DNA of 64,000 bases from Streptomyces sp. NBC_01431 (GCF_036231355.1 NZ_CP109496.1:2356001-2420000), one strand, 5' to 3'. Shown: positions 43,119 through 52,927, numbered from the stretch's first letter. Notes: generated from the letters alone by a model not told the origin. Program-made: numbers and translations.

Positions 43119-44210
43119 CTACTTCAGGACGAGCGAGGACCACGTCTTGACCCACTGGTCACGGTTCTTGGCTATCTTGTCGGGCGCGACGGAAGCCGAA
43201 TTGGTGATCTTCGCGCCGAACTTGGTGAACTCGGCCGGCACCGCCGCGTCCTTGGCGACCGGGTCCACGAACATCTGGAGCGGCATGTCCTCCTGGAACT
43301 TCTTGGAGATCAGGAAGTCAAGGAGCGCCTTGCCGCCCGCCTCGTTCTTGGCACCGTTGAGCAGGCCCGCGAACTCGGTCTGGCGGAAGCAGGTGCCGGT
43401 GGCGACGCCGGTGGGGGCCTCGGTCGGCTTCGGGTCGGCGTAGATCACCTCGGCGGGCGGGCTGGAGGCGTACGAGACGACCAGCGGCCGGTCGCCCTTG
43501 GCCTTCTTGCCGCCGGCCGAACCGGAGAAGTCCGTGTTGTAGGCCTGCTCCCAGCCGTCGACCACCTTGACGCCGTTGGCCTTCAGCTTCGTCCAGTAGT
43601 CCTGCCAGCCTTCGTCGCCGTACTTGGCGACCGAGCCGAGCATGAAGCCGAGCCCCGGCGAGGACGTCGCCACGTTCTCCGTGACGAGGAGGTCCTTGTA
43701 CTCGGGCTTGATCAGGTCGTCGAAGGACTGCGGAGGGCTGAGCTTCTTGTCCGCGAAGTACTTCTTGTCGTAGTTGACGCAGATGTCGCCGGTGTCGATG
43801 GGCGTCACACGGTGCTTGGCCCGGTCGAGCTGGACATCGGCGGACACCCGGTCCAGGCCCTTGGCCGTGTACGGCGTGAAGATGCCGTTGTCGAGGGCAC
43901 GCGAGAGCAGCGTGTTGTCGACGCCGAAGAAGACGTCGCCGCGCGGGGAACCCTTGGTGAGGATCTCCTGGTTGAGGGCGGCTCCCGCGTCACCGCTCTT
44001 GAGGACCTTCACGGTGTAGCCGGTCTGCGCGGTGAACGCCTTGAGCACCGCGTCCGACGCGGCGAAGGAATCGTGGCTGACCAGCGTCACGGTCTTGTCG
44101 CCGGTGGCGCCGGACGCCTTCTTGCCGTCCGAGCCGCCGCAGGCAGCCAGCGTGGCGACGCCGAGGACGGCGGCGAGCGCACCGGCCGCGAGCCTCTTGG
44201 TACTGCGCAT
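43119..44210 (-). CDS. Thiamine-type ABC substrate-binding lipoprotein, ThiB-like
   Basis: The protein has 363 residues from ATG at 44210. The signal peptide ends in the lipobox TLAACGG (Cys near residue 24), so it is lipid-anchored. The mature part begins TVTLVSHDSFAASDAVLKAF, followed by GDVFFGVDNTLLSRAL; both are typical of ThiB/TbpA. The TPP riboswitch in its leader makes thiamine or TPP the most probable ligand. It is the first gene of the three-gene operon. Confidence 0.92.
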   Translation of the reverse strand: MRSTKRLAAGALAAVLGVATLAACGGSDGKKASGATGDKTVTLVSHDSFAASDAVLKAFTAQTGYTVKVLKSGDAGAALNQEILTKGSPRGDVFFGVDNTLLSRALDNGIFTPYTAKGLDRVSADVQLDRAKHRVTPIDTGDICVNYDKKYFADKKLSPPQSFDDLIKPEYKDLLVTENVATSSPGLGFMLGSVAKYGDEGWQDYWTKLKANGVKVVDGWEQAYNTDFSGSAGGKKAKGDRPLVVSYASSPPAEVIYADPKPTEAPTGVATGTCFRQTEFAGLLNGAKNEAGGKALLDFLISKKFQEDMPLQMFVDPVAKDAAVPAEFTKFGAKITNSASVAPDKIAKNRDQWVKTWSSLVLK

Positions 44211-44249
44211 GTGTTCATTCCTCCTGGAGATGACCAGGAAGAGACGCGG

Positions 44250-44285
44250 CCCTGCCCGCACGACACCAGGTCGTGCGGGCAGGGC
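44250..44285 (-). terminator. Expression-platform hairpin of the TPP riboswitch
   Basis: A 15-bp stem (GCCCTGCCCGCACGA with its complement) closes a 7-nt loop between the TPP aptamer and the ThiB-like start. Position and strength suggest ligand-controlled transcription termination, although it could instead be a translational switch. Confidence 0.65.
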
Positions 44286-44308
44286 GCAACAGCTTGAGTA
44301 ATCGCCGA

Positions 44309-44405
44309 ACTTCCTACCCCGAATGACCGGGGCAAGGTTCAGAGGGTCTGCGGGCCGTTCCCTGAAGCGGGCCCCGCACTCTCAGCGCTGTGGCGCTCCC
44401 CTGTC
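44309..44405 (-). promoter_or_regulatory. TPP (THI-box) riboswitch aptamer
   Basis: Read on the minus strand, the segment contains the conserved THI-box blocks in order: ACAGGGGAGC, CTGAGAGTGCGG, CAGACCCTCTGAACCTTG and CCGGTCATTCGGGGTAGGAA. These are the pyrimidine- and pyrophosphate-sensing helices of TPP aptamers. It lies in the leader of the ThiB-like gene and should lower transporter expression when TPP is plentiful. A possible -10 (TAGCCT) lies at 44429-44434 on this strand, without a good -35. Confidence 0.95.
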
Positions 44406-44476
44406 GGAATATGCAGATGTTTCCAGCCAGGCTACACGGGGCCCGTGACAGGCCCCCGACCGTTTTACCCTTCGGA

Positions 44477-45583
44477 CTACCGCTCGGAGGCGGCGAGCTG
44501 GCCGCAGGCTCCGTCGATCTCCTGGCCCCGGGTGTCGCGGACGGTGACGGGCACCCCGTGGGCCGCGATGGCCTCGACGAACGCCTTCTCGTCCTCGGGC
44601 CGCGAAGCCGTCCACTTCGAGCCCGGCGTCGGGTTCAGCGGGATCAGGTTGACGTGCACCCGCTTGCCCTTGAGGAGCCGGCCCAGCAGATCGCCGCGCC
44701 ACGCCTGGTCGTTGATGTCGCGGATCAGGGCGTACTCGATGGAGATCCGGCGCCCCGACTTCTCGGCGTACTCCCAGGCCGCGTCGAGGACTTCGCGGAC
44801 CTTCCACCGGGTGTTGACCGGTACGAGGGTGTCGCGCAGCTCGTCGTCGGGGGCGTGCAGGCTCACCGCGAGGCGGCACTTGAAGCCCTCGTCGGCGAAA
44901 CGGTGCATGGCGGGCACCAGGCCCACCGTGGAGACGGTGATGCCGCGCTGGGACAGGCCCAGGCCGTCGGGCTCGGGGTCGGTCAGGCGGCGGATCGCGC
45001 CGACGACACGCTTGTAGTTGGCGAGCGGTTCGCCCATGCCCATGAAAACGATGTTGGACAGGCGGGCGGGCCCGCCGGGGACCTCCCCGTCGCGCAGCGC
45101 GCGCATGCCGTCCACGATCTGGTGCACGATCTCGGCGGTCGACAGGTTGCGGTCCAGGCCCGCCTGGCCGGTGGCGCAGAACGGGCAGTTCATGCCGCAG
45201 CCGGCCTGCGAGGAGATGCACATGGTCACCCGGTCCGGGTAGCGCATCAGGACGGACTCGACCAGCGTCCCGTCGTGCAGCTTCCACAGCGTCTTGCGGG
45301 TGGTGTCGTCATCGCAGGAGATGTGCCGCACGACCGACATCAGGTCGGGCAGCAACTCCTCCTGGAGCCGGGCGCGCGCGCCGAGCGGAATGTCCGTCCA
45401 CTCGGCCGGGTCGTGGGCGTACCGCGCGAAGTAGTGCTGCGAGAGCTGCTTGGCGCGGAACGGCTTCTCGCCGATCGCGGCGACGGCTTCCTTGCGCTCG
45501 GCGGGCGAGAGGTCGGCGAGGTGCCGCGGCGGCTTCTTGGCTCCGCGGGGGGCGACGAAAGTGAGTTCTCCGGGCTTGGGCAT
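44477..45583 (-). CDS. rlmN: 23S rRNA (adenine-2503-C2)-methyltransferase RlmN
   Basis: The protein has 368 residues. It is a radical SAM enzyme that methylates A2503 of 23S rRNA (and tRNA A37 in some bacteria). The 4Fe-4S motif CxxxCxxC is at Cys129, Cys133 and Cys136 in [25 protein letters not shown] and the C-terminal methyl-bearing Cys region (EIDGACGQL) are also present. It lies between cdsA and the thiamine operon. A terminator precedes it, so it is a separate unit. Confidence 0.97.
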   Translation of the reverse strand: MPKPGELTFVAPRGAKKPPRHLADLSPAERKEAVAAIGEKPFRAKQLSQHYFARYAHDPAEWTDIPLGARARLQEELLPDLMSVVRHISCDDDTTRKTLWKLHDGTLVESVLMRYPDRVTMCISSQAGCGMNCPFCATGQAGLDRNLSTAEIVHQIVDGMRALRDGEVPGGPARLSNIVFMGMGEPLANYKRVVGAIRRLTDPEPDGLGLSQRGITVSTVGLVPAMHRFADEGFKCRLAVSLHAPDDELRDTLVPVNTRWKVREVLDAAWEYAEKSGRRISIEYALIRDINDQAWRGDLLGRLLKGKRVHVNLIPLNPTPGSKWTASRPEDEKAFVEAIAAHGVPVTVRDTRGQEIDGACGQLAASER

Positions 45584-45613
45584 GGTTCCTCAAGTGTCTC
45601 AGACGTACGGAAA

Positions 45614-45644
45614 AGGGCTCGCCGTCCTGTGGACGACGAGCCCT
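45614..45644 (-). terminator. Rho-independent terminator after cdsA
   Basis: A 14-position stem with one mismatch (AGGGCTCGTCGTCC / GGACGGCGAGCCCT on the minus strand) has a 3-nt loop and is followed by TTTT, the classical form. The cdsA stop is at 45674. Confidence 0.85.
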
Positions 45645-45673
45645 CACCGTTCAAAACCCTACGAAAACGCAGG

Positions 45674-46783
45674 TCAGCTGGTTCCTACGAAGATCGCGAG
45701 CAGCAGCCACACCACCGGCGCGGTAGGCAGCAAGGAGTCCAGGCGGTCCATGATGCCGCCGTGGCCCGGCAGCAGCGTGCCCATGTCCTTGATGCCCAGG
45801 TCCCGCTTGATCATCGACTCGCCGAGGTCGCCGAGCGTGGCGCTCGCCGCGACCGCGAGGCCCAGCAGCAGGCCCTGCCACCACGAGCCGTCGTCGATCA
45901 GGAACTGCATGCACAACGCGCCCGCCACCATCGCGAACGACACCGCGCCGAACAGGCCCTCGCGGGTCTTTCCCGGGCTGATGCGCGGCGCCAGCTTGTG
46001 CTTGCCGAAGCGCCAGCCGACCGCGTACGCACCGGTGTCGCTGACCACCGTCAGGAGCAGGAACGTCAGGACCCGCCAGGGACCGTCGGCGGCCGTCAGC
46101 AGCATCGCGACGAACGTGGCGAGGAACGGCACGTAGAACGCGGCGAACACACCCGCCGTGACATCCCGCAGGTAACCCTCGGGCGGCTCGGTCATCCGCC
46201 ACACCAGCACCGCGAGCGAGGTGAGCGCCATGGCGACCCACGCCCCCTCGGCACCGCTGACGTAACCGGCGACGACCATCGCGGCGCCGCCGACCGCAAG
46301 CGGAACCAGCGGCGCCTTGATCTGCTTGCGCTCGTCAAGGCGGCTGGTCAGCTCCCACAGGCCGACGACGACGGCCACCGCGATGACGCCGACGAAGACG
46401 GCCTTCACGATGAACAGCGACGCCAGGATCACGGCGCCCAGTCCGACGCCGACCCCTATCGCGGCCCGCAGATCGCGGCCTGCCCGCTTCTTCTCCGGCT
46501 GCGCGGGCACGGGCGGGGTGGGCGGAGGGCTGGCCATGGGCTCCTGCGGCGTCTCGGCGCGGAACAGGGGACCGCCCGTCCGAGCGGCCCCCGGGTCGCG
46601 GTGGTCGCGGTCTTCGGCGTCTGTGCCCGCGTCGGGCACGATGGGCATCTGCTGCGTCCTCGACAACGGCGGGGCGTCATACGCATCGTATGCAGGCCCC
46701 GCCGGGAACGCCCCCTGGGAAGGCCCCTCGGGGGTTCCCCAGAATTCGGGTCTCGGCGGAGCCCCCCAGGAAGAGTCGTTCAT
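45674..46783 (-). CDS. cdsA: Phosphatidate cytidylyltransferase (CDP-diglyceride synthase)
   Basis: The protein has 369 residues, larger than the roughly 270 of many CdsA proteins because of a hydrophilic N-terminus of about 115 residues. The membrane part has eight or so helices and carries the signature GISPGKTREG-like stretch plus DLGIKDMGTLLPGHGGIMDR, with the catalytic Asp/Lys. It makes CDP-diacylglycerol from phosphatidate and CTP for phospholipid synthesis. The ATG overlaps the frr stop (TGATG). The N-terminal tail shows no known domain. Confidence 0.96.
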   Translation of the reverse strand: MNDSSWGAPPRPEFWGTPEGPSQGAFPAGPAYDAYDAPPLSRTQQMPIVPDAGTDAEDRDHRDPGAARTGGPLFRAETPQEPMASPPPTPPVPAQPEKKRAGRDLRAAIGVGVGLGAVILASLFIVKAVFVGVIAVAVVVGLWELTSRLDERKQIKAPLVPLAVGGAAMVVAGYVSGAEGAWVAMALTSLAVLVWRMTEPPEGYLRDVTAGVFAAFYVPFLATFVAMLLTAADGPWRVLTFLLLTVVSDTGAYAVGWRFGKHKLAPRISPGKTREGLFGAVSFAMVAGALCMQFLIDDGSWWQGLLLGLAVAASATLGDLGESMIKRDLGIKDMGTLLPGHGGIMDRLDSLLPTAPVVWLLLAIFVGTS

Positions 46784-47340
46784 CAGACCTCGAGCAGCTC
46801 TGCTTCCTTGTGCTTGAGCAGCTCGTCGACCTGCGCCACGTACTTGGCGGTGGTGTCGTCGAGCTCCTTCTCCGCACGGCGGACCTCGTCCTCGCCGGAC
46901 TCCTTGTCCTTGACGAGCTTGTCGAGGGCGTCCTTCGCCTTGCGGCGCACGGCGCGGATCGACACCTTGGAGTCCTCGGCCTTGGTGCGTGCGACCTTGA
47001 TGTAGTCGCGGCGGCGCTCCTCGGTGAGCTCCGGGAAGTTCACGCGGATGATGCTGCCGTCATTGCTCGGGTTGACGCCCAGGTCCGAGTCGCGGATGGC
47101 CTGCTCGATGTTGCGCAGCGCCGTCTTGTCGAACGGGGTCACCACCGCCATGCGCGGCTCCGGCACCGAGAACGAGGCCAGCTGGTTGATCGGCGTCAGA
47201 GCGCCGTAGTAGTCCGCCACGATCTTGTTGAACATCGCCGGGTGCGCACGCCCGGTGCGAATCGCGGCGAAGTCCTCCTTGGCCACTACGACGGCCTTCT
47301 CCATCTTCTCCTCGGCCTCGAGGAGGGTCTCTTCGATCAC
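46783..47340 (-). CDS. frr: Ribosome recycling factor
   Basis: From GTG at 47340 the protein has 185 residues, the standard RRF length, with AGGAG eight nt upstream. Longer in-frame starts at 47355 and 47430 do not fit the family. The coiled three-helix domain shows [19 protein letters not shown] and the end [23 protein letters not shown] with EF-G splits the post-termination ribosome. It lies between pyrH and cdsA in the conserved order pyrH-frr-cdsA. Confidence 0.98.
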   Translation of the reverse strand: MIEETLLEAEEKMEKAVVVAKEDFAAIRTGRAHPAMFNKIVADYYGALTPINQLASFSVPEPRMAVVTPFDKTALRNIEQAIRDSDLGVNPSNDGSIIRVNFPELTEERRRDYIKVARTKAEDSKVSIRAVRRKAKDALDKLVKDKESGEDEVRRAEKELDDTTAKYVAQVDELLKHKEAELLEV

Positions 47341-47465
47341 GCTTTGCTCCTGCATGTCTTGGGTGGGCCGGGAGTCCTCAGTACGACCTGAGGCCTCGGG
47401 CCCTGGATAACCAGCGTCATTTCCCTGCACGGTGTCCGACCGGCGGGGGATTGTCCATCCCCCGG

Positions 47466-48254
47466 TCAGGCCCGGGTGTTCTGGTCGCTCACGAGCGTGC
47501 CGATCTTCTCACCCTTGACGGCGCGCGCGATATTGCCCGCCGTGAGCAGCTCGAAGACGAGGATCGGGAGGTTGTTGTCCCGGCACAGGGTGATGGCGGT
47601 CATGTCGGCGACCTTCAGGTCGCGCGTGATGACCTCGCCGTACTCCAGCGCGTCGAACTTCACCGCGTCGGTGTTGACGCGCGGGTCGGAGTCGTAAACC
47701 CCGTCCACGCCGTTCTTGCCCATCAGCATGGCCTCGGCGTCGATCTCCAAGGCGCGCTGGGCGGCGGTGGTGTCGGTGGAGAAGTACGGCATGCCCATAC
47801 CGGCGCCGAAGATGACGACACGGCCCTTCTCCAGGTGGCGCACGGCCCGCAGCGGAATGTACGGCTCGGCGACCTGCCCCATCGTGATGGCGGTCTGGAC
47901 GCGCGAGTCGATGCCCTCCTTCTCCAGGAAGTCCTGGAGCGCGAGGCAGTTCATGACCGTACCGAGCATGCCCATGTAGTCGGAGCGCGCCCGGTCCATG
48001 CCGCGCTGCTGGAGCTCGGCGCCCCGGAAGAAGTTGCCGCCGCCGATCACGACGGCGATCTGCGCGCCGTCCCGGACGACCGCGGCGATCTCGCGGGCGA
48101 TGTTGTGCACGACGTCGGGGTCGACACCGAGCCCCCCACCGCCGGCGAACGCCTCACCGGAAAGCTTCAGCATGAAGCGCCCGGCGACCTTGTCGTCATC
48201 GCGCTTGTTGTCGGCCGAGTGATCGGCCTTGGCGGCGTCCGCGCCCTGATTCAT
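47466..48254 (-). CDS. pyrH: UMP kinase
   Basis: From ATG at 48254 the protein has 262 residues, with GAGGAGAT in front. It phosphorylates UMP to UDP, belonging to the amino-acid kinase fold. Conserved pieces are [34 protein letters not shown] and [20 protein letters not shown]. The N-terminus has an extra 20-residue acidic and basic stretch before the core. It is separated from tsf by an attenuator-like hairpin. Confidence 0.97.
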   Translation of the reverse strand: MNQGADAAKADHSADNKRDDDKVAGRFMLKLSGEAFAGGGGLGVDPDVVHNIAREIAAVVRDGAQIAVVIGGGNFFRGAELQQRGMDRARSDYMGMLGTVMNCLALQDFLEKEGIDSRVQTAITMGQVAEPYIPLRAVRHLEKGRVVIFGAGMGMPYFSTDTTAAQRALEIDAEAMLMGKNGVDGVYDSDPRVNTDAVKFDALEYGEVITRDLKVADMTAITLCRDNNLPILVFELLTAGNIARAVKGEKIGTLVSDQNTRA

Positions 48255-48281
48255 GGGGATCTCCTCGTGCACATACGAAGA

Positions 48282-48326
48282 AGGCCATTGCCGGTGGGTA
48301 CTCGTAGTCCCTAGCGGCAATGGCCT
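48282..48326 (-). terminator. Hairpin between tsf and pyrH
   Basis: AGGCCATTGCCG pairs with CGGCAATGGCCT over 12 bp, with a 21-nt loop. It lies about 90 nt after the tsf stop and just before the pyrH ribosome-binding site. It may terminate or attenuate read-through from tsf. Confidence 0.6.
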
Positions 48327-48414
48327 CCTCGTCAGATCTGCGGTCGTCCGTCGCGTGCGCGGCCGACGACTGCCTCAGACCCTAGCGGGGTCTAGTGTCG
48401 AACGCTGAACAGAC

Positions 48415-49251
48415 TCAGATGCCGACCTTGATGCGCGTGAAGCGCTTCAGGGTGACACCGGCCTCCTTCAGAACCTGCTCGACGGACTTCTTGTTGTCGA
48501 GCGCGTACGGCTGGCCAAGGAGCGTGGCCTCCTTGAAGAAGCCGTTGACGCGACCCTCGACGATCTTCGGGAGCGCGGCCTCGGGCTTGCCCTCGGCGCG
48601 AGTGGTCTCCTCGGCGACGCGGCGCTCGGTCTCGACGACCTCGGCCGGGACGTCCTCGCGGGACAGGTAGCGCGGCGCGAAGGCGGCGATGTGCTGCGCG
48701 ATGCCCTTGGCGACCTCGGCGTTGTCCTTGTCGAGCTCGACCAGAACACCGATCTGCGGGGGCAGGTCGGGCATCGTGCGGTGCATGTACGCGGAGACGA
48801 AACCGTCGGAGAACTGCGCGAAGCGGTCCAGGACGATCTTCTCGCCGAGGTTGGCGTTGGCCTCGTCGACGTACGCCTGAACCGTCTTGCCGGCCTCGAT
48901 CTCGGAGGCGAGCAGCGCGGCCAGGTCGGCCGGGGAGGTCGCGGCGACGTGCGCGGCCAGCGCGGCGGCGACGGCCTGGAACTTGTCACCCTTGGCGACG
49001 AAGTCCGTCTCGCACTTCAGCTCCAGCAGGACGCCGGAGGTCTTGTCGTCGGCGATGAGGGAGACGACAGCGCCGTTCTCGGCAGAACGGCCCTCGCGCT
49101 TGGCGACGCCCTTCTGACCCTTGATGCGCAGGGCCTCGACGGCCTTGTCGACATTGCCGTCGGCCTCGTCGAGGGCCTTCTTGCAGTCCATCATGCCGGC
49201 GCCGGTGAGCTCACGGAGCTTCTTGACGTCAGCGGCGGTGTAGTTCGCCAT
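48415..49251 (-). CDS. tsf: Elongation factor Ts
   Basis: The protein has 278 residues, the usual length in actinobacteria. It starts with a UBA-like domain (YTAADVKKLRELTGAGMMDC). The EF-Tu contact segment KCETDFVAKGDKFQAVA follows, and the dimerisation region holds the remaining part. It exchanges GDP for GTP on EF-Tu. It is downstream of rpsB with a terminator-like hairpin between them, as is usual for the rpsB-tsf pair. Confidence 0.98.
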   Translation of the reverse strand: MANYTAADVKKLRELTGAGMMDCKKALDEADGNVDKAVEALRIKGQKGVAKREGRSAENGAVVSLIADDKTSGVLLELKCETDFVAKGDKFQAVAAALAAHVAATSPADLAALLASEIEAGKTVQAYVDEANANLGEKIVLDRFAQFSDGFVSAYMHRTMPDLPPQIGVLVELDKDNAEVAKGIAQHIAAFAPRYLSREDVPAEVVETERRVAEETTRAEGKPEAALPKIVEGRVNGFFKEATLLGQPYALDNKKSVEQVLKEAGVTLKRFTRIKVGI

Positions 49252-49309
49252 GAGTCTGTGTTTCTCTCTCGGAGTCTAGAAAGATCTACGAAGATCTGCG
49301 GGGCTACGG

Positions 49310-49344
49310 GTTGACGGCGGGGGCTTGTGGCCCCCGCCGTCAAC
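49310..49344 (-). terminator. Hairpin between rpsB and tsf
   Basis: A 15-bp perfect stem (GTTGACGGCGGGGGC with its complement) closes a 5-nt loop, TTGTG. It lies 28 nt after the rpsB stop. It probably reduces rather than abolishes read-through, since rpsB and tsf are usually cotranscribed. Confidence 0.8.
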
Positions 49345-49371
49345 TACCGAACCTGTGGGTCCCGGTGAGGG

Positions 49372-50286
49372 TCAGGCCTGCTCGGCGTCCGCGGCCGGAG
49401 CCTCGGTGGCCTCGGCGGCCGGAGCCTCAGCAGCGGCCTCGGCCGGCTTCTCGGCCTCGGCGGCCGGAGCGGCGTCAGCCGCGGGGGCCTCGGCCTCGTC
49501 GGCCTTCTTGTCACCCTCAAGCAGGTCGCGCTCCCACTCGGCGAGCGGCTCGCCGGCCGCCTTCTCGCCCGGCTTCGAGTCACCGGTGGCCGCGCCGGAA
49601 CGGGCGATGAGGCCCTCGGCGACGGCGTCGGCGATCACGCGGGTGAGCAGGGTGACGGAACGGATCGCGTCGTCGTTGCCCGGGATCTTGTAGTCGACCT
49701 CGTCGGGGTCACAGTTCGTGTCGAGGATCGCGACGACCGGGATGTGGAGCTTGCGCGCCTCACCGACGGCGATGTGCTCCTTCTTGGTGTCGACGATCCA
49801 GACGGCGCTGGGAACCTTCGACATCTCACGGATACCACCGAGGGTCTTCTCCAGCTTGGCCTTCTCACGCGAGAGGACCAGGAGCTCCTTCTTGGTGAGA
49901 CCCGAGGCCGCGACGTCCTCGAAGTCGATCTGCTCAAGCTCCTTGAGGCGCTGCAGACGCTTGTAGACAGTGGAGAAGTTGGTCAGCATGCCGCCGAGCC
50001 AGCGCTGGTTGACGTAGGGCATGCCCACGCGCGTCGCCTGCTCGGCGATCGCTTCCTGCGCCTGCTTCTTGGTACCGACGAACATGATGGAGCCGCCGTG
50101 CGCGACGGTCTCCTTGACGAACTCGTAGGCGCGGTCGATGTACGACAGCGACTGGAGCAGGTCGATGATGTAGATGCCGTTGCGCTCGGTGAAGATGAAG
50201 CGCTTCATCTTCGGGTTCCAGCGACGGGTCTGGTGACCGAAGTGGACGCCGCTTTCCAGCAGCTCCCGCATCGTGACGACGGCCAT
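49372..50286 (-). CDS. rpsB: Small ribosomal subunit protein uS2
   Basis: The protein has 304 residues, about 55-65 longer than E. coli S2. The core is standard: [20 protein letters not shown] near the start, and [20 protein letters not shown]. The last 60 residues are an Ala/Glu/Pro-rich tail ([18 protein letters not shown]), probably disordered. It binds 16S rRNA at the 30S head-body junction. The 294-nt spacer upstream (50287-50580), shared with the divergent M23 gene, holds its promoter, though no convincing -35/-10 pair was seen. Confidence 0.98.
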   Translation of the reverse strand: MAVVTMRELLESGVHFGHQTRRWNPKMKRFIFTERNGIYIIDLLQSLSYIDRAYEFVKETVAHGGSIMFVGTKKQAQEAIAEQATRVGMPYVNQRWLGGMLTNFSTVYKRLQRLKELEQIDFEDVAASGLTKKELLVLSREKAKLEKTLGGIREMSKVPSAVWIVDTKKEHIAVGEARKLHIPVVAILDTNCDPDEVDYKIPGNDDAIRSVTLLTRVIADAVAEGLIARSGAATGDSKPGEKAAGEPLAEWERDLLEGDKKADEAEAPAADAAPAAEAEKPAEAAAEAPAAEATEAPAADAEQA

Positions 50287-50580
50287 GGCCGTACTCCTTG
50301 AGGTACTCGGTTACCGCGGCCGCCGGTCGGCTGCCGCGCCTGACGCCCCGGTGCGCCATGCCCTGAACCCTTGACAGGCGAAGGACCGAGAGGCGCGGCC
50401 AGCGATGATCGTGAGACCACTGGCGGGGCGTGCGAAGTCGACCCGGTGACCCGGATCGCCACAAGAAGTGTACGGGACCCGCACAGTGCCGGGTGACGGC
50501 GTTGTCCACAACCGCCCAGTACTCCACAGACCAGCGCCAAGATCCACACGCCAGGCCCCGCCAACGAGACCCTGTGCCAC

Positions 50581-51048
50581 ATGTACCGAGCACTCCTCGC
50601 CCTCGCCCTGACCGCAGCCACCTGGCCAGTCATCCCACCGGCCATCGTCCACCCCTGGGCCCCGCCGGCCACCCCCTACGGCCCCGGCCACCGCGGCATC
50701 GACCTCGCCGCACCCCCGGGCACACCCATCCGCGCGACCGCCGCCGGCCGCATCACCTTCGCGGGCCAAGTAGCCGGACAAGGAGTCCTGACCATCACAC
50801 TCCCCGGCACGACGACCCCACCCCTGAGAACCACCTACGAACCAGTACACCCCCGAGTCACCCAAGGCACCCAAGTAACCGCGGGCGAAGTGGTGGCCAA
50901 CACCACCGAAGGCCCGTCCCACTGCCCCACCGGCTGCCTGCACTGGGGCCTGCTGAGAGGCCAGACCTATCTGAACCCGCTGCTCCTGCTGCACCGAGCC
51001 GCGCCCTCACGGCTGCTGCCAGTGACGGGAGTGGCGGAGGCGGGGTGA
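50581..51048 (+). CDS. M23-family (LytM-like) peptidase, short secreted form
   Basis: The protein has 155 residues. A signal peptide (about 1-20) is followed by a small M23 domain with HRGIDLAAPPGTPIRA, which supplies the His and Asp metal ligands, and CLHWGLLRG near the C-terminus. The usual HxH of the third motif is CxH here, a variant common in actinobacterial members. It may cut peptidoglycan cross-links or act as an inactive regulator. It diverges from rpsB and converges with TetR. Codon bias is normal for the region. Confidence 0.82.
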   Translation: MYRALLALALTAATWPVIPPAIVHPWAPPATPYGPGHRGIDLAAPPGTPIRATAAGRITFAGQVAGQGVLTITLPGTTTPPLRTTYEPVHPRVTQGTQVTAGEVVANTTEGPSHCPTGCLHWGLLRGQTYLNPLLLLHRAAPSRLLPVTGVAEAG

Positions 51049-51094
51049 GGGGGGAGGGGGCCGGGGGCCGGGGGGGGGGGAGCCCCCCGAAGGT

Positions 51095-51676
51095 TCAGCC
51101 TCTGACGCCGCGCAGGGCCATGGCCACCGCGGCGTCCGCGATGGCGGACGGGGGTTCTGTCGGGCTCTGTTCGATGCGGCGGACCGCTGCGTCGACGATG
51201 CCTTGCAGAAGCAGGGCGGCGAGGCGGGGCTGGTCGTGGTCCAGGTCGGCCAAGGCTTCGACGATCATGGCGATGAGGCCACCGTGGGCGGCGCGGATCT
51301 TTTCGCGGGCGCCGGCGTCGAGTTCGCTGGCGGAGATGGCGACGACGGCCCGGTGGCGCTGGTCGCCGACCAGGCCGAGCTGGTGGCGTACGTACGCCTC
51401 GACTTTGGCTTCGGGGGTGTCGGCCCGCTGCATCGCGCCTTCGATCTCGGCGGCCCAGAGCGGGAAGTCGACGGCGCAGAGTTCCTCGACCACCGCGGCG
51501 CGGGAGCGGAAGTATTCGTACACGGATGAGCGGGCGAGGCCGGTGCGCTCGGCGAGGGCGGGGAAGGTCAGCGCTTCCGTGCCGCCTTCGGACAGCAGGG
51601 AGCGTGCGGCGTCAAGGAGGGCGTCGCGCTGCATGGTGCGGTGCTCGGCCACGGAGGCCGCTCGGATCCTGGGCAC
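51095..51676 (-). CDS. TetR family transcriptional regulator
   Basis: The protein has 193 residues. The N-terminal helix-turn-helix includes RDALLDAARSLLSEGGTEAL and then ALAERTGLARSSVYEYFRSR, the standard TetR DNA-binding form. The C-terminal ligand domain has no recognisable signature. It lies 59 nt downstream of whiG on the same strand. The target is unknown. The convergent junction with the M23 gene contains an 11-G run (51070-51080). Confidence 0.93.
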   Translation of the reverse strand: MPRIRAASVAEHRTMQRDALLDAARSLLSEGGTEALTFPALAERTGLARSSVYEYFRSRAAVVEELCAVDFPLWAAEIEGAMQRADTPEAKVEAYVRHQLGLVGDQRHRAVVAISASELDAGAREKIRAAHGGLIAMIVEALADLDHDQPRLAALLLQGIVDAAVRRIEQSPTEPPSAIADAAVAMALRGVRG

Positions 51677-51735
51677 TGCTCCACTTTACGGCCGGGGCGG
51701 CGGGGCCATCGGCGGGGGCGATTCACCGGTGCCCC

Positions 51736-52578
51736 TCATCGCCCGACGTCCGCCAGTTTGGCCCTGAGCTGGAGCACCGACTTGGTGTGGATCTGGCTCA
51801 CCCTGCTTTCGGTGACGCCGAGCACGTTGCCGATCTCGGCGAGGGTGAGGCCTTCGTAGTAGTAGAGCGTGACGACCGTCTTCTCGCGTTCGGGCAGTGT
51901 GTTGATGGCGCGGGCGAGCAGTCGGCGCAGTTCGCGGTCCTCGGCGACTTCGACGGGGTCGTCGGCGGACGTGTCCTGCAGAGTGTCCATGAGGCTGAGT
52001 CGATCGCCGCTCTCGCCGCCGACGTGCAGCAGTTCTTCGAGGGCGACGACGTTGGCGAGCGACAACTGGCTGAAGACGGCGTGCAGTTCCTCGACGCCGA
52101 TGCCCATTTCGGTGGCGACTTCACTCTCGGAGGGGGTGCGTCTCAGCTCCGCTTCGAGGGTGGCGTAGGCACGCTCGACGGCGCGGGCTTTTTGGCGTAC
52201 GGAGCGCGGGATCCAGTCGAGGGCCCGGAGTTCGTCGATCATCGCGCCGCGGATGCGGGTGATCGCGTACGTCTCGAACTTGATGGCTCGCTCGATGTCG
52301 AACTTCTCGATGGCGTCGATGAGCCCGAAGACCCCGGAGGACACGAAGTCGGCCTGTTCGACGTTGGGCGGCAGGCCCACGCTCACGCGTCCCGCGACGT
52401 ACTTCACCAGCGGTGAGTAGTGCAGGATCAACTGCTCGCGCAGCCGCTCGTCGCCGGTGGCCTTGTACGACCGCCACAGCTCGTCGACGGACGAGGGCGC
52501 CGGTGGCCGCACGGTGCCGCTGCCGCGGGCAGCGGGCGGTGCTGCCGTGCGGTCAGACCCGGAGATGTGCTGGGGCAT
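51736..52578 (-). CDS. whiG: RNA polymerase sigma factor WhiG
   Basis: From ATG at 52578 the protein has 280 residues, the known WhiG length. It is a FliA/sigma-28-type factor that starts sporulation in aerial hyphae. Regions 2 to 4 are clear: [60 protein letters not shown] and the region-4 helix-turn-helix [20 protein letters not shown]. Its activity is normally controlled by an anti-sigma (RsiG, with c-di-GMP) not encoded here. The 349-nt upstream spacer is its promoter region. Confidence 0.98.
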   Translation of the reverse strand: MPQHISGSDRTAAPPAARGSGTVRPPAPSSVDELWRSYKATGDERLREQLILHYSPLVKYVAGRVSVGLPPNVEQADFVSSGVFGLIDAIEKFDIERAIKFETYAITRIRGAMIDELRALDWIPRSVRQKARAVERAYATLEAELRRTPSESEVATEMGIGVEELHAVFSQLSLANVVALEELLHVGGESGDRLSLMDTLQDTSADDPVEVAEDRELRRLLARAINTLPEREKTVVTLYYYEGLTLAEIGNVLGVTESRVSQIHTKSVLQLRAKLADVGR

Positions 52579-52927
52579 GCGTTGCCTTGAGCCGTTCTGC
52601 TGTGACGTGAGCGGGGGGCGTTGCTTCCGGTTGGGGGCCCTCGCGAGCGTAGCGTGACTGAGCCGTCGCGGTGCGCGATGGTCGGATGGTCGGGTGGGGT
52701 CGCTCCCGTGGGGGTGGGCACATGTGCAGGTGGGGGCCGCCGTGCTGAATACCGCCCCGAAAGCGCTGCGGTGCGGCCCGCGGTGGACGGCGCGTTTCGG
52801 GGCCTGTGGCTCAACCCGACCCGGACCGGCGGCGGCCGACGGGCACGCTCGCACGTACCGGATGCCGCGGGCCGGTCCGGACCGGGTTCAGACTCAGGCT
52901 CTCACCCTGTCACCCGAATGCCCCAGG
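52579..52927. other. 349-nt spacer upstream of whiG
   Basis: This spacer separates whiG (minus) from dprA (minus), so it holds the whiG promoter and the dprA 3' end. It has no convincing ORF and no strong hairpin. GTGAC/TGAG-like half-sites occur (for example around 52596-52608 and 52649-52658) as do two TCACC copies near 52901-52915. They vaguely recall BldD-type sites, and BldD is known to repress whiG in S. coelicolor, but none forms a clear full site. Confidence 0.4.

Noticed and set aside
43111..43155. GTG at 43155 as the ThiP-like start
   Set aside because: It would overlap the ThiB-like gene by 37 nt without a ribosome-binding site, whereas 43110 has AGGA 8 nt upstream.
47341..47430. 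Longer N-terminus for ribosome recycling factor
   Set aside because: The GTG at 47340 has AGGAG at the right distance and gives exactly the family's 185 residues.
52579..52927. A clear BldD operator upstream of whiG
   Set aside because: Only partial half-sites are visible; no full palindromic site could be placed with confidence.
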